Shown here piece after piece: positions 34,009-42,650 of a DNA stretch of 61,290 bases; the first letter of the stretch is position 1, and every line of letters begins with the position of its first letter. The notes under the pieces were generated by a model. The model was not told the DNA's origin, ran no database searches, and saw nothing but the letters and a program-made list of their open reading frames with translations. The stretch is from Pseudomonas sp. BGI-2 (lineage in GTDB: Bacteria > Pseudomonadota > Gammaproteobacteria > Pseudomonadales > Pseudomonadaceae), in NCBI RefSeq assembly GCF_004310295.1, contig NZ_SISB01000040.1, positions 1-61,290 of the forward strand, read 5' to 3'. Both the position numbers and the translations under genes were made by a program.

Positions 34009-35100
34009 ATGTCCGGCAATACCTACGGCAAGCTGTTCACTGTCACCACCGCGGGCGAAAGCCATGGTCCGGCGTTGGTCGCCATTGTCGACGGCTGCCC
34101 GCCGGGGCTGGAGATTTCCCTGGAGGATCTGCAGCGCGATCTGGACCGCCGCAAGCCCGGTACCAGCCGCCACACCACGCAACGCCAGGAAGCCGACGAG
34201 GTCGAAATCCTCTCCGGCGTGTTCGAAGGTCGCACCACCGGTTGCTCCATCGGCCTGTTGATTCGCAACACCGACCAGAAGTCCAAGGACTACTCGGCGA
34301 TCAAGGATCTGTTCCGCCCGGCCCACGCCGATTACACCTATCACCACAAATACGGCGAGCGCGATTACCGCGGTGGCGGACGCAGTTCCGCCCGTGAAAC
34401 CGCCATGCGCGTGGCCGCCGGCGCGATTGCCAAGAAATACCTGGCCACCCAGGGCATCGTCATTCGCGGCTACATGAGCCAGCTCGGCCCGATCGAAATC
34501 CCGTTCAAGACCTGGGATTCGGTGGAAGAGAATGCATTCTTCAGCCCTGACCCGGACAAGGTGCCGGAGCTGGAAGCCTATATGGACCAGTTGCGCCGTG
34601 ATCAGGATTCGGTCGGCGCGAAGATCACCGTCGTCGCCGAAGGCGTGATGCCAGGCCTCGGCGAGCCGATCTTCGACCGCCTCGACGCCGAACTGGCCCA
34701 TGCGCTGATGAGCATCAACGCGGTCAAAGGCGTGGAAATCGGCGCCGGTTTCGCCAGTGTCGCCCAGCGCGGCACCGAACACCGCGACGAAATGACCCCG
34801 GAAGGCTTCCTCAGCAACAATGCGGGCGGCATTTTGGGCGGCATCTCGTCCGGTCAGCCGATCGTTGCGCACCTGGCCCTCAAGCCAACGTCGAGCATTA
34901 CCACGCCAGGGCGCTCCATCGACATTCATGGCAACCCGGTGGAAGTGGTCACCAAGGGCCGTCACGACCCGTGTGTCGGCATCCGCGCCACGCCGATCGC
35001 CGAAGCGATGATGGCCATTGTGCTGATGGATCACCTGTTGCGTCATCGCGGGCAGAATGCCGACGTGCGCGTGAGCACGCCGGTGCTGGGTCAGCTTTAA
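34009..35100 (+). CDS. aroC: Chorismate synthase
   Basis: Last step of the shikimate pathway, converting EPSP to chorismate with reduced FMN. The protein is 363 residues from MSGNTYGKLF, with CGGAG upstream; the longer frame is rejected. Family signatures are TAGESHGPALVAIVDG, GRSSARETAMRVAAGA and FHG-like SSITTPGRSIDIHGNP. The MFS transporter gene follows by 12 bases, so it probably leads the operon aroC-MFS-mtnB-mtnD-mtnC. Confidence 0.97.
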   Translation: MSGNTYGKLFTVTTAGESHGPALVAIVDGCPPGLEISLEDLQRDLDRRKPGTSRHTTQRQEADEVEILSGVFEGRTTGCSIGLLIRNTDQKSKDYSAIKDLFRPAHADYTYHHKYGERDYRGGGRSSARETAMRVAAGAIAKKYLATQGIVIRGYMSQLGPIEIPFKTWDSVEENAFFSPDPDKVPELEAYMDQLRRDQDSVGAKITVVAEGVMPGLGEPIFDRLDAELAHALMSINAVKGVEIGAGFASVAQRGTEHRDEMTPEGFLSNNAGGILGGISSGQPIVAHLALKPTSSITTPGRSIDIHGNPVEVVTKGRHDPCVGIRATPIAEAMMAIVLMDHLLRHRGQNADVRVSTPVLGQL

Positions 35101-35112
35101 TGGCTGACCTTA

Positions 35113-36279
35113 ATGCCGCTGCGGTCTGACCACGTGGCGGCGCTCCCGTACTGGCGGCTTTCCAGTTTCTATCTGTTCTATTTCGCCTTGCTCGGTTCGA
35201 CAGCGCCGTTTCTGGCGCTGTACTTCGATCACCTGGGCTTTTCCAGCGCGCGCATCGGCGAGTTGGTGGCGATCCCGATGCTGATGCGTTGCGTGGCGCC
35301 GAACATCTGGGGCTGGCTCGGCGACTACACCGGCCGACGCCTGGCCATCGTGCGCTTCGGTGCCGTCTGCACGTTGCTGACGTTTTCGCTGATTTTCGTC
35401 AGCAAGACCTACGCCTGGCTGGCGATGGTCATGGCCTTGCATGCGTTCTTCTGGCATGCGGTATTGCCGCAGTTCGAAGTCATTACCCTGGCGCACTTGA
35501 AAGGGCAGACGTCGCGCTACAGTCAGATCCGCCTCTGGGGTTCCATCGGTTTCATCATCACGGTGGTCGCGCTCGGCCGGATGTTCGAATGGCTGAGCCT
35601 CGACATTTATCCGGTGGCGCTTGTACTGATCATGGCCGGCATTGTCGTCAGCAGCCTGTGGGTGCCGAACGCTCAACCGGTTCAGGGTGAGCGAATTGCC
35701 GGAGACGGATTTCTCAGGCAGTTACGCAATCCCGGGGTGTTGGCGTTTTACGGCTGCGTGGCGCTGATGCAAGTGAGCCACGGGCCTTATTACACCTTCT
35801 TGACGCTGCACCTTGAGCGGCTCGGTTACAGTCGAGGCGTGATCGGCATGCTCTGGGCGGTCGGCGTGGTCGCCGAAGTCCTGATGTTCCTGGCCATGAG
35901 CAAAATCCTCGCACGCTTCTCGGTGCGTCGGGTGCTGCTGGCGAGTTTCCTGCTGGCAGCCGTGCGCTGGTTGCTGCTGGGTTCGTTGGCCGAGTTCCTC
36001 TGGGTGCTGCTGTTTGCCCAGGTGCTGCACGCCGCAACATTTGGCAGCTTTCACGCCGCTGCCATCCAATTCGTGCAACGTAGCTTCGGTGCGCGTCAGC
36101 AAGGGCAGGGCCAGGCGCTTTACGCCGCACTGGCCGGCACCGGCGGCGCATTGGGCGCGTTGTATTCCGGCTACAGCTGGAACGCCCTCGGGGCCACGTT
36201 CACCTTTAGTATCGCAAGCCTCGCAGCCCTGGCGGCTGCCGTTATCATTGCCACACGTATGCAAGAGGACAGGCCATGA
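35113..36279 (+). CDS. MFS transporter (HcaT-like)
   Basis: Twelve-helix inner-membrane transporter, 388 residues. It starts MPLRSDHVAALPYWRLSSFY, then GSTAPFLALYFDHLGFSS and the MFS loop motif WGWLGDYTGRRLA between helices 2 and 3. The pattern is that of the MFS_1-like branch that includes E. coli HcaT and LacY-like proteins. The substrate is unknown. Its stop overlaps the mtnB start by four bases (ATGA), which ties it to methionine salvage. A role in moving methylthioribose or a related sugar is possible but only inferred from position. Confidence 0.85.
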   Translation: MPLRSDHVAALPYWRLSSFYLFYFALLGSTAPFLALYFDHLGFSSARIGELVAIPMLMRCVAPNIWGWLGDYTGRRLAIVRFGAVCTLLTFSLIFVSKTYAWLAMVMALHAFFWHAVLPQFEVITLAHLKGQTSRYSQIRLWGSIGFIITVVALGRMFEWLSLDIYPVALVLIMAGIVVSSLWVPNAQPVQGERIAGDGFLRQLRNPGVLAFYGCVALMQVSHGPYYTFLTLHLERLGYSRGVIGMLWAVGVVAEVLMFLAMSKILARFSVRRVLLASFLLAAVRWLLLGSLAEFLWVLLFAQVLHAATFGSFHAAAIQFVQRSFGARQQGQGQALYAALAGTGGALGALYSGYSWNALGATFTFSIASLAALAAAVIIATRMQEDRP

Positions 36280-36902
36280 GCCTCACCCGCGAACACCTCG
36301 CCCAGGAAATCATCGACGCCGGGCGTTTTTTGTATGGCCGTGGCTGGTCGCCGGCCACCAGCAGCAATTACTCGACCCGCCTGTCGCCGACCGAAGCGCT
36401 GCTGACCGTGTCCGGCAAGCACAAAGGCCAGTTGGGTCTTGATGATGTGCTGGCTACCGACTTGTCGGGCAACAGCCTGGAACCGGGCAAAAAACCGTCC
36501 GCCGAAACCCTGCTGCACACCCAGCTCTACAGTTGGCGTCCGGAGATAGGCGCAGTGCTGCACACCCATTCGGTGAACGCCACGGTGCTGTCGCGCCTGA
36601 CGCCCGAAGATTTCATCGAGTTCGAAGACTACGAACTGCAAAAGGCCTTCACTGGCGTCTCGACCCACGAATCCCGGGTGCGCGTGCCGATTTTCGACAA
36701 CGATCAGGACATTGCGCGTCTCGCCGCCAAGGTGCAGCCTTGGCTTGAAGCCCATCCCGATTGCGTCGGCTACCTGATTCGCGGCCACGGCCTCTACACT
36801 TGGGGCGCGCGGATGAGCGACGCGCTACGGCAGATCGAGGCGTTTGAATTTTTGTTCGAGTGCGAGTTGAAGATGCGCTCACTCTTGAACCATAAAGCAT
36901 GA
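36276..36902 (+). CDS. mtnB: Methylthioribulose-1-phosphate dehydratase
   Basis: Class II aldolase-fold enzyme of methionine salvage that dehydrates methylthioribulose-1-P to the diketo compound. The 208-residue protein has the N-terminal GWSPATSSNYSTR phosphate loop, the metal HTHSVNATVL pair and a C-terminal RGHGLYTWG with the third metal His. It is translationally coupled to the MFS gene and followed by mtnD after 20 bases. No mtnW (enolase) is seen; the MtnC type replaces it. Confidence 0.96.
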   Translation: MSLTREHLAQEIIDAGRFLYGRGWSPATSSNYSTRLSPTEALLTVSGKHKGQLGLDDVLATDLSGNSLEPGKKPSAETLLHTQLYSWRPEIGAVLHTHSVNATVLSRLTPEDFIEFEDYELQKAFTGVSTHESRVRVPIFDNDQDIARLAAKVQPWLEAHPDCVGYLIRGHGLYTWGARMSDALRQIEAFEFLFECELKMRSLLNHKA

Positions 36903-36922
36903 ACCGTTAAGGAGTTGCCCTG

Positions 36923-37468
36923 ATGAGCAGCCTGTCCGTTTACCACGTCTCAAGCCCTGACATTCCGAACAAGGTGCTGACCCATTTCGAAGACATCGCC
37001 TCGACCCTGGCCGAGCAGGGCGTGCGTTTCGACCGCTGGCAAGCCACGGCGAAAATTCAGCCCGGCGCCAGCCAGGAAGAAGTGATCGCCGCGTACCAGG
37101 CGCAGATCGACAAGCTGATGACCGAACGCGGCTACATCACCGTCGACGTCATCAGCCTCAACAGCGACCACCCGCAAAAGGCCGAACTGCGCGCCAAGTT
37201 CCTCGACGAACACCGTCATGGCGAAGACGAAGTACGATTTTTCGTCGCCGGCCGTGGGCTGTTCACCCTTCACATCGACGATTACGTCTACGCCGTGCTG
37301 TGCGAGAAGAACGATCTGATCTCGGTGCCGGCCGGCACGCCGCATTGGTTCGACATGGGCGAGCATCCGCATTTCGTCGCGATCCGTCTGTTCAACAACC
37401 CTGAAGGCTGGGTGGCCAAGTTCACCGGCGAAGACATCGCCAACCGCTTCCCGCGTCTTGAGGACTGA
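36923..37468 (+). CDS. mtnD: Acireductone dioxygenase
   Basis: Oxidises acireductone to the keto acid precursor of methionine plus formate (iron form), or to an off-pathway product with nickel. The 181-residue cupin has the metal motif EHRHGEDEVRFFVAGRG and the second His in GTPHWFDMGEHPHF. AAGGAG is placed before the ATG. It is third in the operon, five bases before mtnC. Confidence 0.96.
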   Translation: MSSLSVYHVSSPDIPNKVLTHFEDIASTLAEQGVRFDRWQATAKIQPGASQEEVIAAYQAQIDKLMTERGYITVDVISLNSDHPQKAELRAKFLDEHRHGEDEVRFFVAGRGLFTLHIDDYVYAVLCEKNDLISVPAGTPHWFDMGEHPHFVAIRLFNNPEGWVAKFTGEDIANRFPRLED

Positions 37469-37472
37469 CCCG

Positions 37473-38156
37473 ATGCCAATCAAAGCGATTCTCACCGACA
37501 TCGAAGGCACCACCAGCGCGGTGAGTTTTGTGTTCGACGTGCTGTTCCCGTACGCCGCCAAACACCTGCCGGACTTTGTTCGCCAGCACGCCGAGCGCGC
37601 GGATGTGGCCGAGCAACTGGCCGCCGTGCGCCGCGACAGCAACGAGCCGGGTGCTGACGTTGAGCGGGTGATCGAGATCCTGCTGGGCTGGATCGCCGAA
37701 GACCGCAAGGCCACGCCGTTGAAAGCGTTACAAGGCATGGTCTGGGAGCAGGGCTATCACGCCGGGCAGTTGAAAGGCCACGTTTACCCGGATGCCGTTG
37801 AAGCGCTCAAGCGCTGGCACCAGGACGGTTTCAAACTGTTTGTTTATTCCTCGGGCTCGATCCAGGCACAAAAACTGATCTTCGGCTGCTCGGAGGCGGG
37901 GGATTTGTCGCCGCTGTTCAGCGGCTACTTCGACACCACGTCGGGGCCCAAGCGTGAAGCGCAGTCTTACGAGCGCATCGCACAGGCCATCGGGGTGGAG
38001 GCTGCGCAGATTGTGTTTCTGTCCGACATCGTCGAAGAACTGGACGCGGCGCGCGCGGCCGGCATGGCAACGTGCGGCCTGGCCCGAGAGGGCGGGGAGT
38101 TGGCGGGGCATGTGACTGTCGACAGTTTTGCGCGGATTGATCCCTCCACTTTCTAA
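37473..38156 (+). CDS. mtnC: Acireductone synthase (enolase-phosphatase E1)
   Basis: HAD-family enzyme that both enolises and dephosphorylates the diketo-P intermediate to acireductone. It is 227 residues from MPIKAILTDIEGTTSAVSF, with Asp9 and Glu11 as the HAD motif I. Motif II is VYSSGSIQAQKL and motif IV is FLSDIVEELDAA. The ATG at 37473, preceded by GAGG, is favoured over one five codons earlier inside mtnD. It is the last gene of the operon; a REP pair follows. Confidence 0.96.
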   Translation: MPIKAILTDIEGTTSAVSFVFDVLFPYAAKHLPDFVRQHAERADVAEQLAAVRRDSNEPGADVERVIEILLGWIAEDRKATPLKALQGMVWEQGYHAGQLKGHVYPDAVEALKRWHQDGFKLFVYSSGSIQAQKLIFGCSEAGDLSPLFSGYFDTTSGPKREAQSYERIAQAIGVEAAQIVFLSDIVEELDAARAAGMATCGLAREGGELAGHVTVDSFARIDPSTF

Positions 38157-38175
38157 GCTACTACGCCCATACCCT

Positions 38176-38265
38176 GTAGGAGCGAAGCTTGCTCGCGAAG
38201 GCGGCGTGTCAGACGATAGAAATGTTGATTGACACGCCGCCTTCGCGAGCAAGCTTCGCTCCTAC
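38176..38265. repeat. REP pair, long perfect inverted repeat
   Basis: Arms of about 37 bases: the REP core GTAGGAGCGAAGCTTGCTCG plus GCGAAGGCGGCGTGTCA and their exact complement. This makes an unusually long near-perfect hairpin after mtnC. Confidence 0.9.
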
Positions 38266-38290
38266 AAAGACTCGGTGAAGGCTCATAAAC

Positions 38291-38328
38291 AAAACAGGCC
38301 GTGGAGCGAAAGCTCTCACGGCCTGTTT
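38291..38328 (-). terminator. Terminator of the DUF3509 gene
   Basis: Stem AAACAGGCCGTG/CACGGCCTGTTT with an inner GAGC/GCTC continuation; T-rich on the minus-strand exit. It may also serve mtnC on the plus strand. Confidence 0.75.
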
Positions 38329-38363
38329 GGTTTGCAGCGTATTTACTTACACAACCGCAAGGT

Positions 38364-38642
38364 TCACGCCGAATGATAGGTCGGCAGGGCAAACCGTTGC
38401 TGGCTTTGCAGCATGGAGATCTGCGGCAGTTCGCTGGCCTGTTCGGCCAGGTCACGGCGAATCGCACTGATGACCCACGACAGTTGATCGCCGGCATGCA
38501 ATTGCTGGTAGGAAATCGAACGCTTGAACACTTTGCCTTCGGTGCTGCGCAGGGTCAGCAGAATGCCACCGTCAGGACGCGATTGGGTGTTCACTTCGAA
38601 GTTGGAGAACAGGGAGGTAAATTTTTCTTGGATCAGGCTCAT
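38364..38642 (-). CDS. DUF3509 family protein
   Basis: A 92-residue protein from MSLIQEKFTS, with CGGAG upstream. The blocks FEVNTQSRPDGGILLTL, RSISYQQL and WVISAIRRDLAEQ are typical of the small Pseudomonas DUF3509 proteins as I remember them. It is soluble, with no signal peptide and no known function. It is divergent from the acyl-CoA synthetase gene across about 340 bases in which I see only AT-rich promoter-like sequence. Confidence 0.75.
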   Translation of the reverse strand: MSLIQEKFTSLFSNFEVNTQSRPDGGILLTLRSTEGKVFKRSISYQQLHAGDQLSWVISAIRRDLAEQASELPQISMLQSQQRFALPTYHSA

Positions 38643-38986
38643 GTCTATCAGCTCCGTTAGCACTTGATTGGCAAGCATGGAGAGGTAGTTGCAGTGATTG
38701 TGCCAGTACCTTGTTTTTTTAAAGTCGTTATAAATCAGCAGGTTATATTAACGGTGATTTTTCGATTTCGTGCAATCTGCATGAATGGCCATCGTGCATC
38801 CTGCATTTTGCGTGGTCGGCCACGATTCGATTGAACCAATCACACCCGCTGAGGATCGCGATCTCGAGCGCTCGGGGCGCGGATACAAAACATTTCAAAA
38901 ACCGCGTGTACAGCTCAAGAACCGCTGACGTATTTTCGGACCCATAGACCGCCGCCCGACAATAAAAAGATCGAACGGGAGCAAGC

Positions 38987-40813
38987 ATGAGCGACACAAT
39001 CACCTGGGGCATGATGCTCCGTAAACTGCCTTCCATTGCCAAAGCCATTCCTCGCGTGGTGAAGGGCATGAAAGTCGCCAACGTCAAGGATCCGACTCAA
39101 GCGTGTGGCCTCGGCTGGACCTTCGAACAAGCGACTTTGCGCAATCCCGATGGCCCGGCGTTGCTGCAGGGTGATGTGGCGCTGAGTTATTCACAGGTGA
39201 ACCAGTGGGCCAATCGCCTTGCCCATCACCTGATCGCCGAAGGCATCCGCAAGGGTGATGTGGTGGCGGTTTTTCTTGAGAACCGTCCGGAACTGCTGGT
39301 AACGATATTGGCCGTGGCCAAGGTCGGCGCGATCAGCGCCTTGCTCAATACCTCGCAAACCCGCGAGACCCTGGCCCACAGCCTGAACCTGGTGGCGCCT
39401 GCGGGGATCATTGTTGGCGAAGAACTGGTCCCGGCGTTCAGCGCGGTCCGCGAACGGGTGTCGATCGAGCCGGCACGCACCTGGTACGTTGCCGATCAAG
39501 ACACTTACCTTCGTCCCGGCAACGCGCCCGACGGTTTTATCAACCTGATGAGCGCCAGCGCCCAAGCGTCCAGTGAGAATCCGGCCAGAAGCCAGCAGAT
39601 TTTTTTCGACGATCCTTGTTTCTATATCTACACCTCAGGCACCACCGGATTGCCCAAGGCGGGTGTCTTCAAACACGGTCGCTGGATGCGCAGCTCGGCG
39701 AGTTTCGGCCAGATCGCCCTGAATATGCAGCCGCAGGATGTCGTCTATTGCACCTTGCCGCTCTACCACGCCACTGGGCTCTGCGTTTGTTGGGGGTCGG
39801 CGATCAGCGGCGCCGCAGGATTCGCCATCCGCCGCAAGTTCAGCGCCAGCCAGTTCTGGAATGACGTGCGCAAATACCAGGCGACTACCCTCGGCTACGT
39901 CGGCGAATTATGCCGCTACCTGGTGGATCAACCGCCCACGGCCGACGACAGTAAACACCGCGTGACCAAGATGATCGGCAATGGCCTGCGTCCCGGCGCC
40001 TGGCGCGAGTTCAAGACGCGCTTTGCGGTTGATCACATCTGCGAGCTGTACGCCGCCAGCGACGGCAACATCGGGTTCACCAACATCCTCAACTTCGACA
40101 ACACCATCGGTTTTTCCCTGATGGCCTGGGAGCTGGTGGCCTACGACCACGACAGCGGCCTGCCGATGCGTGATGCCAAAGGTTTCATGCGCAAAGTCGC
40201 CAAGGGCGAGCAGGGCCTGTTGTTGGCGAGAATCGACGACAAGGCGCCACTGGACGGTTACACCGATCCGCAGAAGACCGAAAAAGTCGTGGTCCACGAC
40301 GTGTTCACCAAGGGCGACCGTTACTTCAATACGGGCGATCTGCTGCGCAACATTGGTTTTGGTCATGCCCAGTTTGTTGATCGATTGGGTGACACCTACC
40401 GCTGGAAGGGTGAAAACGTCTCGACCACCGAGGTAGAGAACATTCTGCTGCAACACCCGAATATTTCTGAAGCCGTGGCGTACGGCGTCGAAATCCAGAA
40501 CACCAACGGGCGTGCCGGCATGGCCGCGATCACGCCGGCGGAATCCTTGGCGACGCTGGACTTCAGCGAGTTACTGGCCTTTGCTCGCCAGCAAATGCCC
40601 GCGTATGCGGTGCCGCTTTTCCTGCGGGTAAAAGTGAAAATGGAAACCACCGGGACCTTCAAATACCAGAAGACCCGGCTCAAGGACGAAGCCTTCGACC
40701 CCGGCAAAACTGGCGACGACCCGATCTACGCCTGGCTGCCCGGCACCCAGACTTACGTGCAAGTCACCGATCAGGTCTTGGCGGATATTCACGGCGGCAA
40801 GTACCGCTATTGA
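38987..40813 (+). CDS. Long-chain acyl-CoA synthetase (FATP/FadD6-like)
   Basis: Adenylate-forming enzyme that activates fatty acids to acyl-CoA, 608 residues. The AMP-binding P-loop is YIYTSGTTGLPKAGVFKH near residue 215. LYAASDGNIGF replaces the usual YGxTE block, as in the FATP/very-long-chain branch. YFNTGDLL holds the ribose-binding Asp, and DRLGDTYRWKGENV plus C-terminal Lys-bearing GTFKYQK complete the family. The N-terminus has a short hydrophobic stretch, suggesting membrane association. It is monocistronic. Confidence 0.9.
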   Translation: MSDTITWGMMLRKLPSIAKAIPRVVKGMKVANVKDPTQACGLGWTFEQATLRNPDGPALLQGDVALSYSQVNQWANRLAHHLIAEGIRKGDVVAVFLENRPELLVTILAVAKVGAISALLNTSQTRETLAHSLNLVAPAGIIVGEELVPAFSAVRERVSIEPARTWYVADQDTYLRPGNAPDGFINLMSASAQASSENPARSQQIFFDDPCFYIYTSGTTGLPKAGVFKHGRWMRSSASFGQIALNMQPQDVVYCTLPLYHATGLCVCWGSAISGAAGFAIRRKFSASQFWNDVRKYQATTLGYVGELCRYLVDQPPTADDSKHRVTKMIGNGLRPGAWREFKTRFAVDHICELYAASDGNIGFTNILNFDNTIGFSLMAWELVAYDHDSGLPMRDAKGFMRKVAKGEQGLLLARIDDKAPLDGYTDPQKTEKVVVHDVFTKGDRYFNTGDLLRNIGFGHAQFVDRLGDTYRWKGENVSTTEVENILLQHPNISEAVAYGVEIQNTNGRAGMAAITPAESLATLDFSELLAFARQQMPAYAVPLFLRVKVKMETTGTFKYQKTRLKDEAFDPGKTGDDPIYAWLPGTQTYVQVTDQVLADIHGGKYRY

Positions 40814-40910
40814 ATGTGGCTATGGCGGCTCTTGAGAAAAAAGAAGTGACAGCCTCGGGGCTGCTCGGGAAACTGTCGGCTTTCCCGAATGACAGAAAGT
40901 GGAGTTCCCG

Positions 40911-41429
40911 ATGTCAGACCAAAGCCGCCAGATGACCCCCGAAGAAGCCGCTGAATTTGCCGAACAGGTATTCAACAAAGCGCGCGAGGGCGATGCGGCC
41001 ATGATGGCTGCGTTGCTGACCAAAGGCCTGCCGCCGAACCTGCGTAACCACAAGGGCGACACCTTGCTGATGCTCGCTGCCTACCACGGCCATGTGGAGA
41101 CGGTAAAAGTGCTGCTGGAACACAAGGCCGACCCGGAAATCCGCAACGACAACGGCCAGAGCCCGATTGCCGGCGCCGCGTTCAAGGGCGACCTGGCGGT
41201 GGTCCAGGCGTTGGTCGAAGGTGGGGCGCAAGTGGAAGGTTCGTCCTTCGATGGTCGTACGGCGCTGATGATGGCGGCGATGTTCAACCGCGTCGAAATC
41301 GTCGACTACCTGATCAGCAAAGGCGCCGATCCGAAAGCCAAGGATGCCAATGGCGTTACCGCGCTGGATGCTGCGAAGACCTTGGGCGCTGTCGATACCA
41401 CTGCGCAATTAGAGAAATTGCTGGCGTAA
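40911..41429 (+). CDS. Ankyrin-repeat protein
   Basis: A 172-residue soluble protein with four or so ankyrin repeats from about residue 15 to the end: GDTLLMLAAYHGHVETVKVL, GQSPIAGAAFKGDLAVVQAL, GRTALMMAAMFNRVEIVDYL, and GVTALDAAKTLGA. GGAG lies before the ATG. There is no signal peptide, so it is cytoplasmic. Partners are unknown; in Pseudomonas such genes often lie near catalase, but none is here. Confidence 0.9.
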   Translation: MSDQSRQMTPEEAAEFAEQVFNKAREGDAAMMAALLTKGLPPNLRNHKGDTLLMLAAYHGHVETVKVLLEHKADPEIRNDNGQSPIAGAAFKGDLAVVQALVEGGAQVEGSSFDGRTALMMAAMFNRVEIVDYLISKGADPKAKDANGVTALDAAKTLGAVDTTAQLEKLLA

Positions 41430-41433
41430 CCCT

Positions 41434-41537
41434 GTAGGAGCGAGCGGTGCGGCGATCCGACTTGCCCGCGAAGGCGTAGTGTCATTCACGTTGATGTTGA
41501 CTGACACTACGCCTTCGCGGGCAAGCCTCGCTCCTAC
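41434..41537. repeat. REP pair with degenerate left arm
   Basis: Left arm GTAGGAGCGAGCGGTGCGGC continues to GACTTGCCCGCGAAGGCGTA. The right arm is a standard GGGCAAGCCTCGCTCCTAC. The insertion-like segment GCGGTGCGGCGATCC in the left arm recurs in the REP at 53886. Confidence 0.85.
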
Positions 41538-41608
41538 AAAAAGAATTTTTTTGGCAAATTACGCTATCCTTCGCGCCCTCAAAATTCACTCGCTACAGGA
41601 TCCGTCCC

Positions 41609-42139
41609 ATGAAAGCCGCACTCGTCGAACTCATCAGTAAAATCAGCTCCGGGTGCATGAGCGATGACGAGATCCTGAAAGTCGCTGATGAAGCGGCAGC
41701 GGCCTACGCCGATCCCGAGGCTTTTCTGACAGCCAATCCGGATATCAACTACGACGACTCCTTCCCGATTCCACTGGGCGAGTGGGTCGTGGTCGGCAGT
41801 CTGCCGGAAACCGTGCTGTTCCAGGCCGACACTTACGTAGACCTGTTCGCCCAGATCGTCGCCTCGTTCGGCCCCGGCGTTGATTTCAACATCAAACCCA
41901 AGCAACTGGCCAAAACCGAAGCCCTGACTGCGCTCAATCGGATTCAGGTGCAGATGGGCAGCATGAACAAGGAAAACGGCGGTTACACGCTGATAAACTT
42001 TAGCCAGTTGCTCGACGACGAACTGCAAGTGGTGCTGGTCTACGGCAACGACGTACCGCGCGTGCTGGAGTTGTGCGCCGAGGTGGGTATCACCGCCGCG
42101 CCATCGCTCGAAGCCCTCAAAATTGCAGTCCACGTTTAA
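41609..42139 (+). CDS. Conserved hypothetical protein
   Basis: A 176-residue acidic soluble protein starting MKAALVELIS after AGGATCC. The N-terminal part is helical (MSDDEILKVADEAAAAY). A central GEWVVVGSLPETVLFQADTY and C-terminal VVLVYGNDVPRVLELC suggest an alpha/beta fold. No motif for catalysis or binding is clear and I do not recognise the family. It is alone between two REP pairs, apart from the small PLDc_N-like gene 64 bases downstream. Confidence 0.75.
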   Translation: MKAALVELISKISSGCMSDDEILKVADEAAAAYADPEAFLTANPDINYDDSFPIPLGEWVVVGSLPETVLFQADTYVDLFAQIVASFGPGVDFNIKPKQLAKTEALTALNRIQVQMGSMNKENGGYTLINFSQLLDDELQVVLVYGNDVPRVLELCAEVGITAAPSLEALKIAVHV

Positions 42140-42203
42140 AAAGCGGAACCCTCGCAAGGCCCGGCTATCCTAAGAGTGCACACCACTCTTAGGGAGCGAC
42201 ACC

Positions 42204-42395
42204 ATGGGTTCCACGTTCAACGGTCTGATTGGCCTGATTATTCTTGCCTTGGATATCTGGGCAATCATCAACGTGCTGAAAAGTGGCGCCAGTACAGGGA
42301 TGAAAATCATCTGGGTGCTGCTGATCCTGCTGCTGCCGGTCCTGGGCCTGATCATCTGGGCCATCGCCGGGCCACGGGGTAATGTCCGAATCTGA
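42204..42395 (+). CDS. Small PLDc_N-type membrane protein
   Basis: A 63-residue protein with two transmembrane helices. The pattern LIGLIILALDIWAIINVLKS, then KIIWVLLILLLPVLGLIIW, matches the N-terminal domain that precedes phospholipase D/cardiolipin synthase cores, here standing alone. GGGAG lies before the ATG. The function of such solo domains is unknown. A REP pair follows. Confidence 0.82.
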   Translation: MGSTFNGLIGLIILALDIWAIINVLKSGASTGMKIIWVLLILLLPVLGLIIWAIAGPRGNVRI

Positions 42396-42413
42396 TACCA
42401 ACACCGGCCCTCT

Positions 42414-42502
42414 GTAGGAGCGAGGCTTGCCCGCGAAGAACGATTACACGGTTTAACAGAAAGATCGAGTTATCGTTCTTCGCGGGCAAGCCTCGCTCCT
42501 AC
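42414..42502. repeat. REP pair, GGGCAAGCCTCGCTCCTAC type
   Basis: Complete facing arms extended by GAAGAACGAT/ATCGTTCTTC, so the stem runs beyond the REP core. The same extension (AAGAACGATAA) occurs in one arm at 48165. Confidence 0.9.
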
Positions 42503-42650
42503 AAGGGATTGTGTCGACTCATCAAGTGAGGTTCGACCTGTCATCTTCCGCAACGTAGAATGCGCGCCTTTCCCGGTTAATCGAGCCGCTCGATTGGCCA
42601 TCATGGGCGGGTAACCGTCCGTTGCCACCGCATTTATCGGAGCACTTCCC

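Noticed and set aside
33988..35046. 352-residue minus-strand frame over aroC
   Set aside because: Antisense shadow of chorismate synthase with no recognisable protein features.
38743..39087. 114-residue minus-strand frame upstream of the acyl-CoA synthetase
   Set aside because: It overlaps the start of that gene and its promoter region, and shows no conserved-looking feature or good ribosome site.
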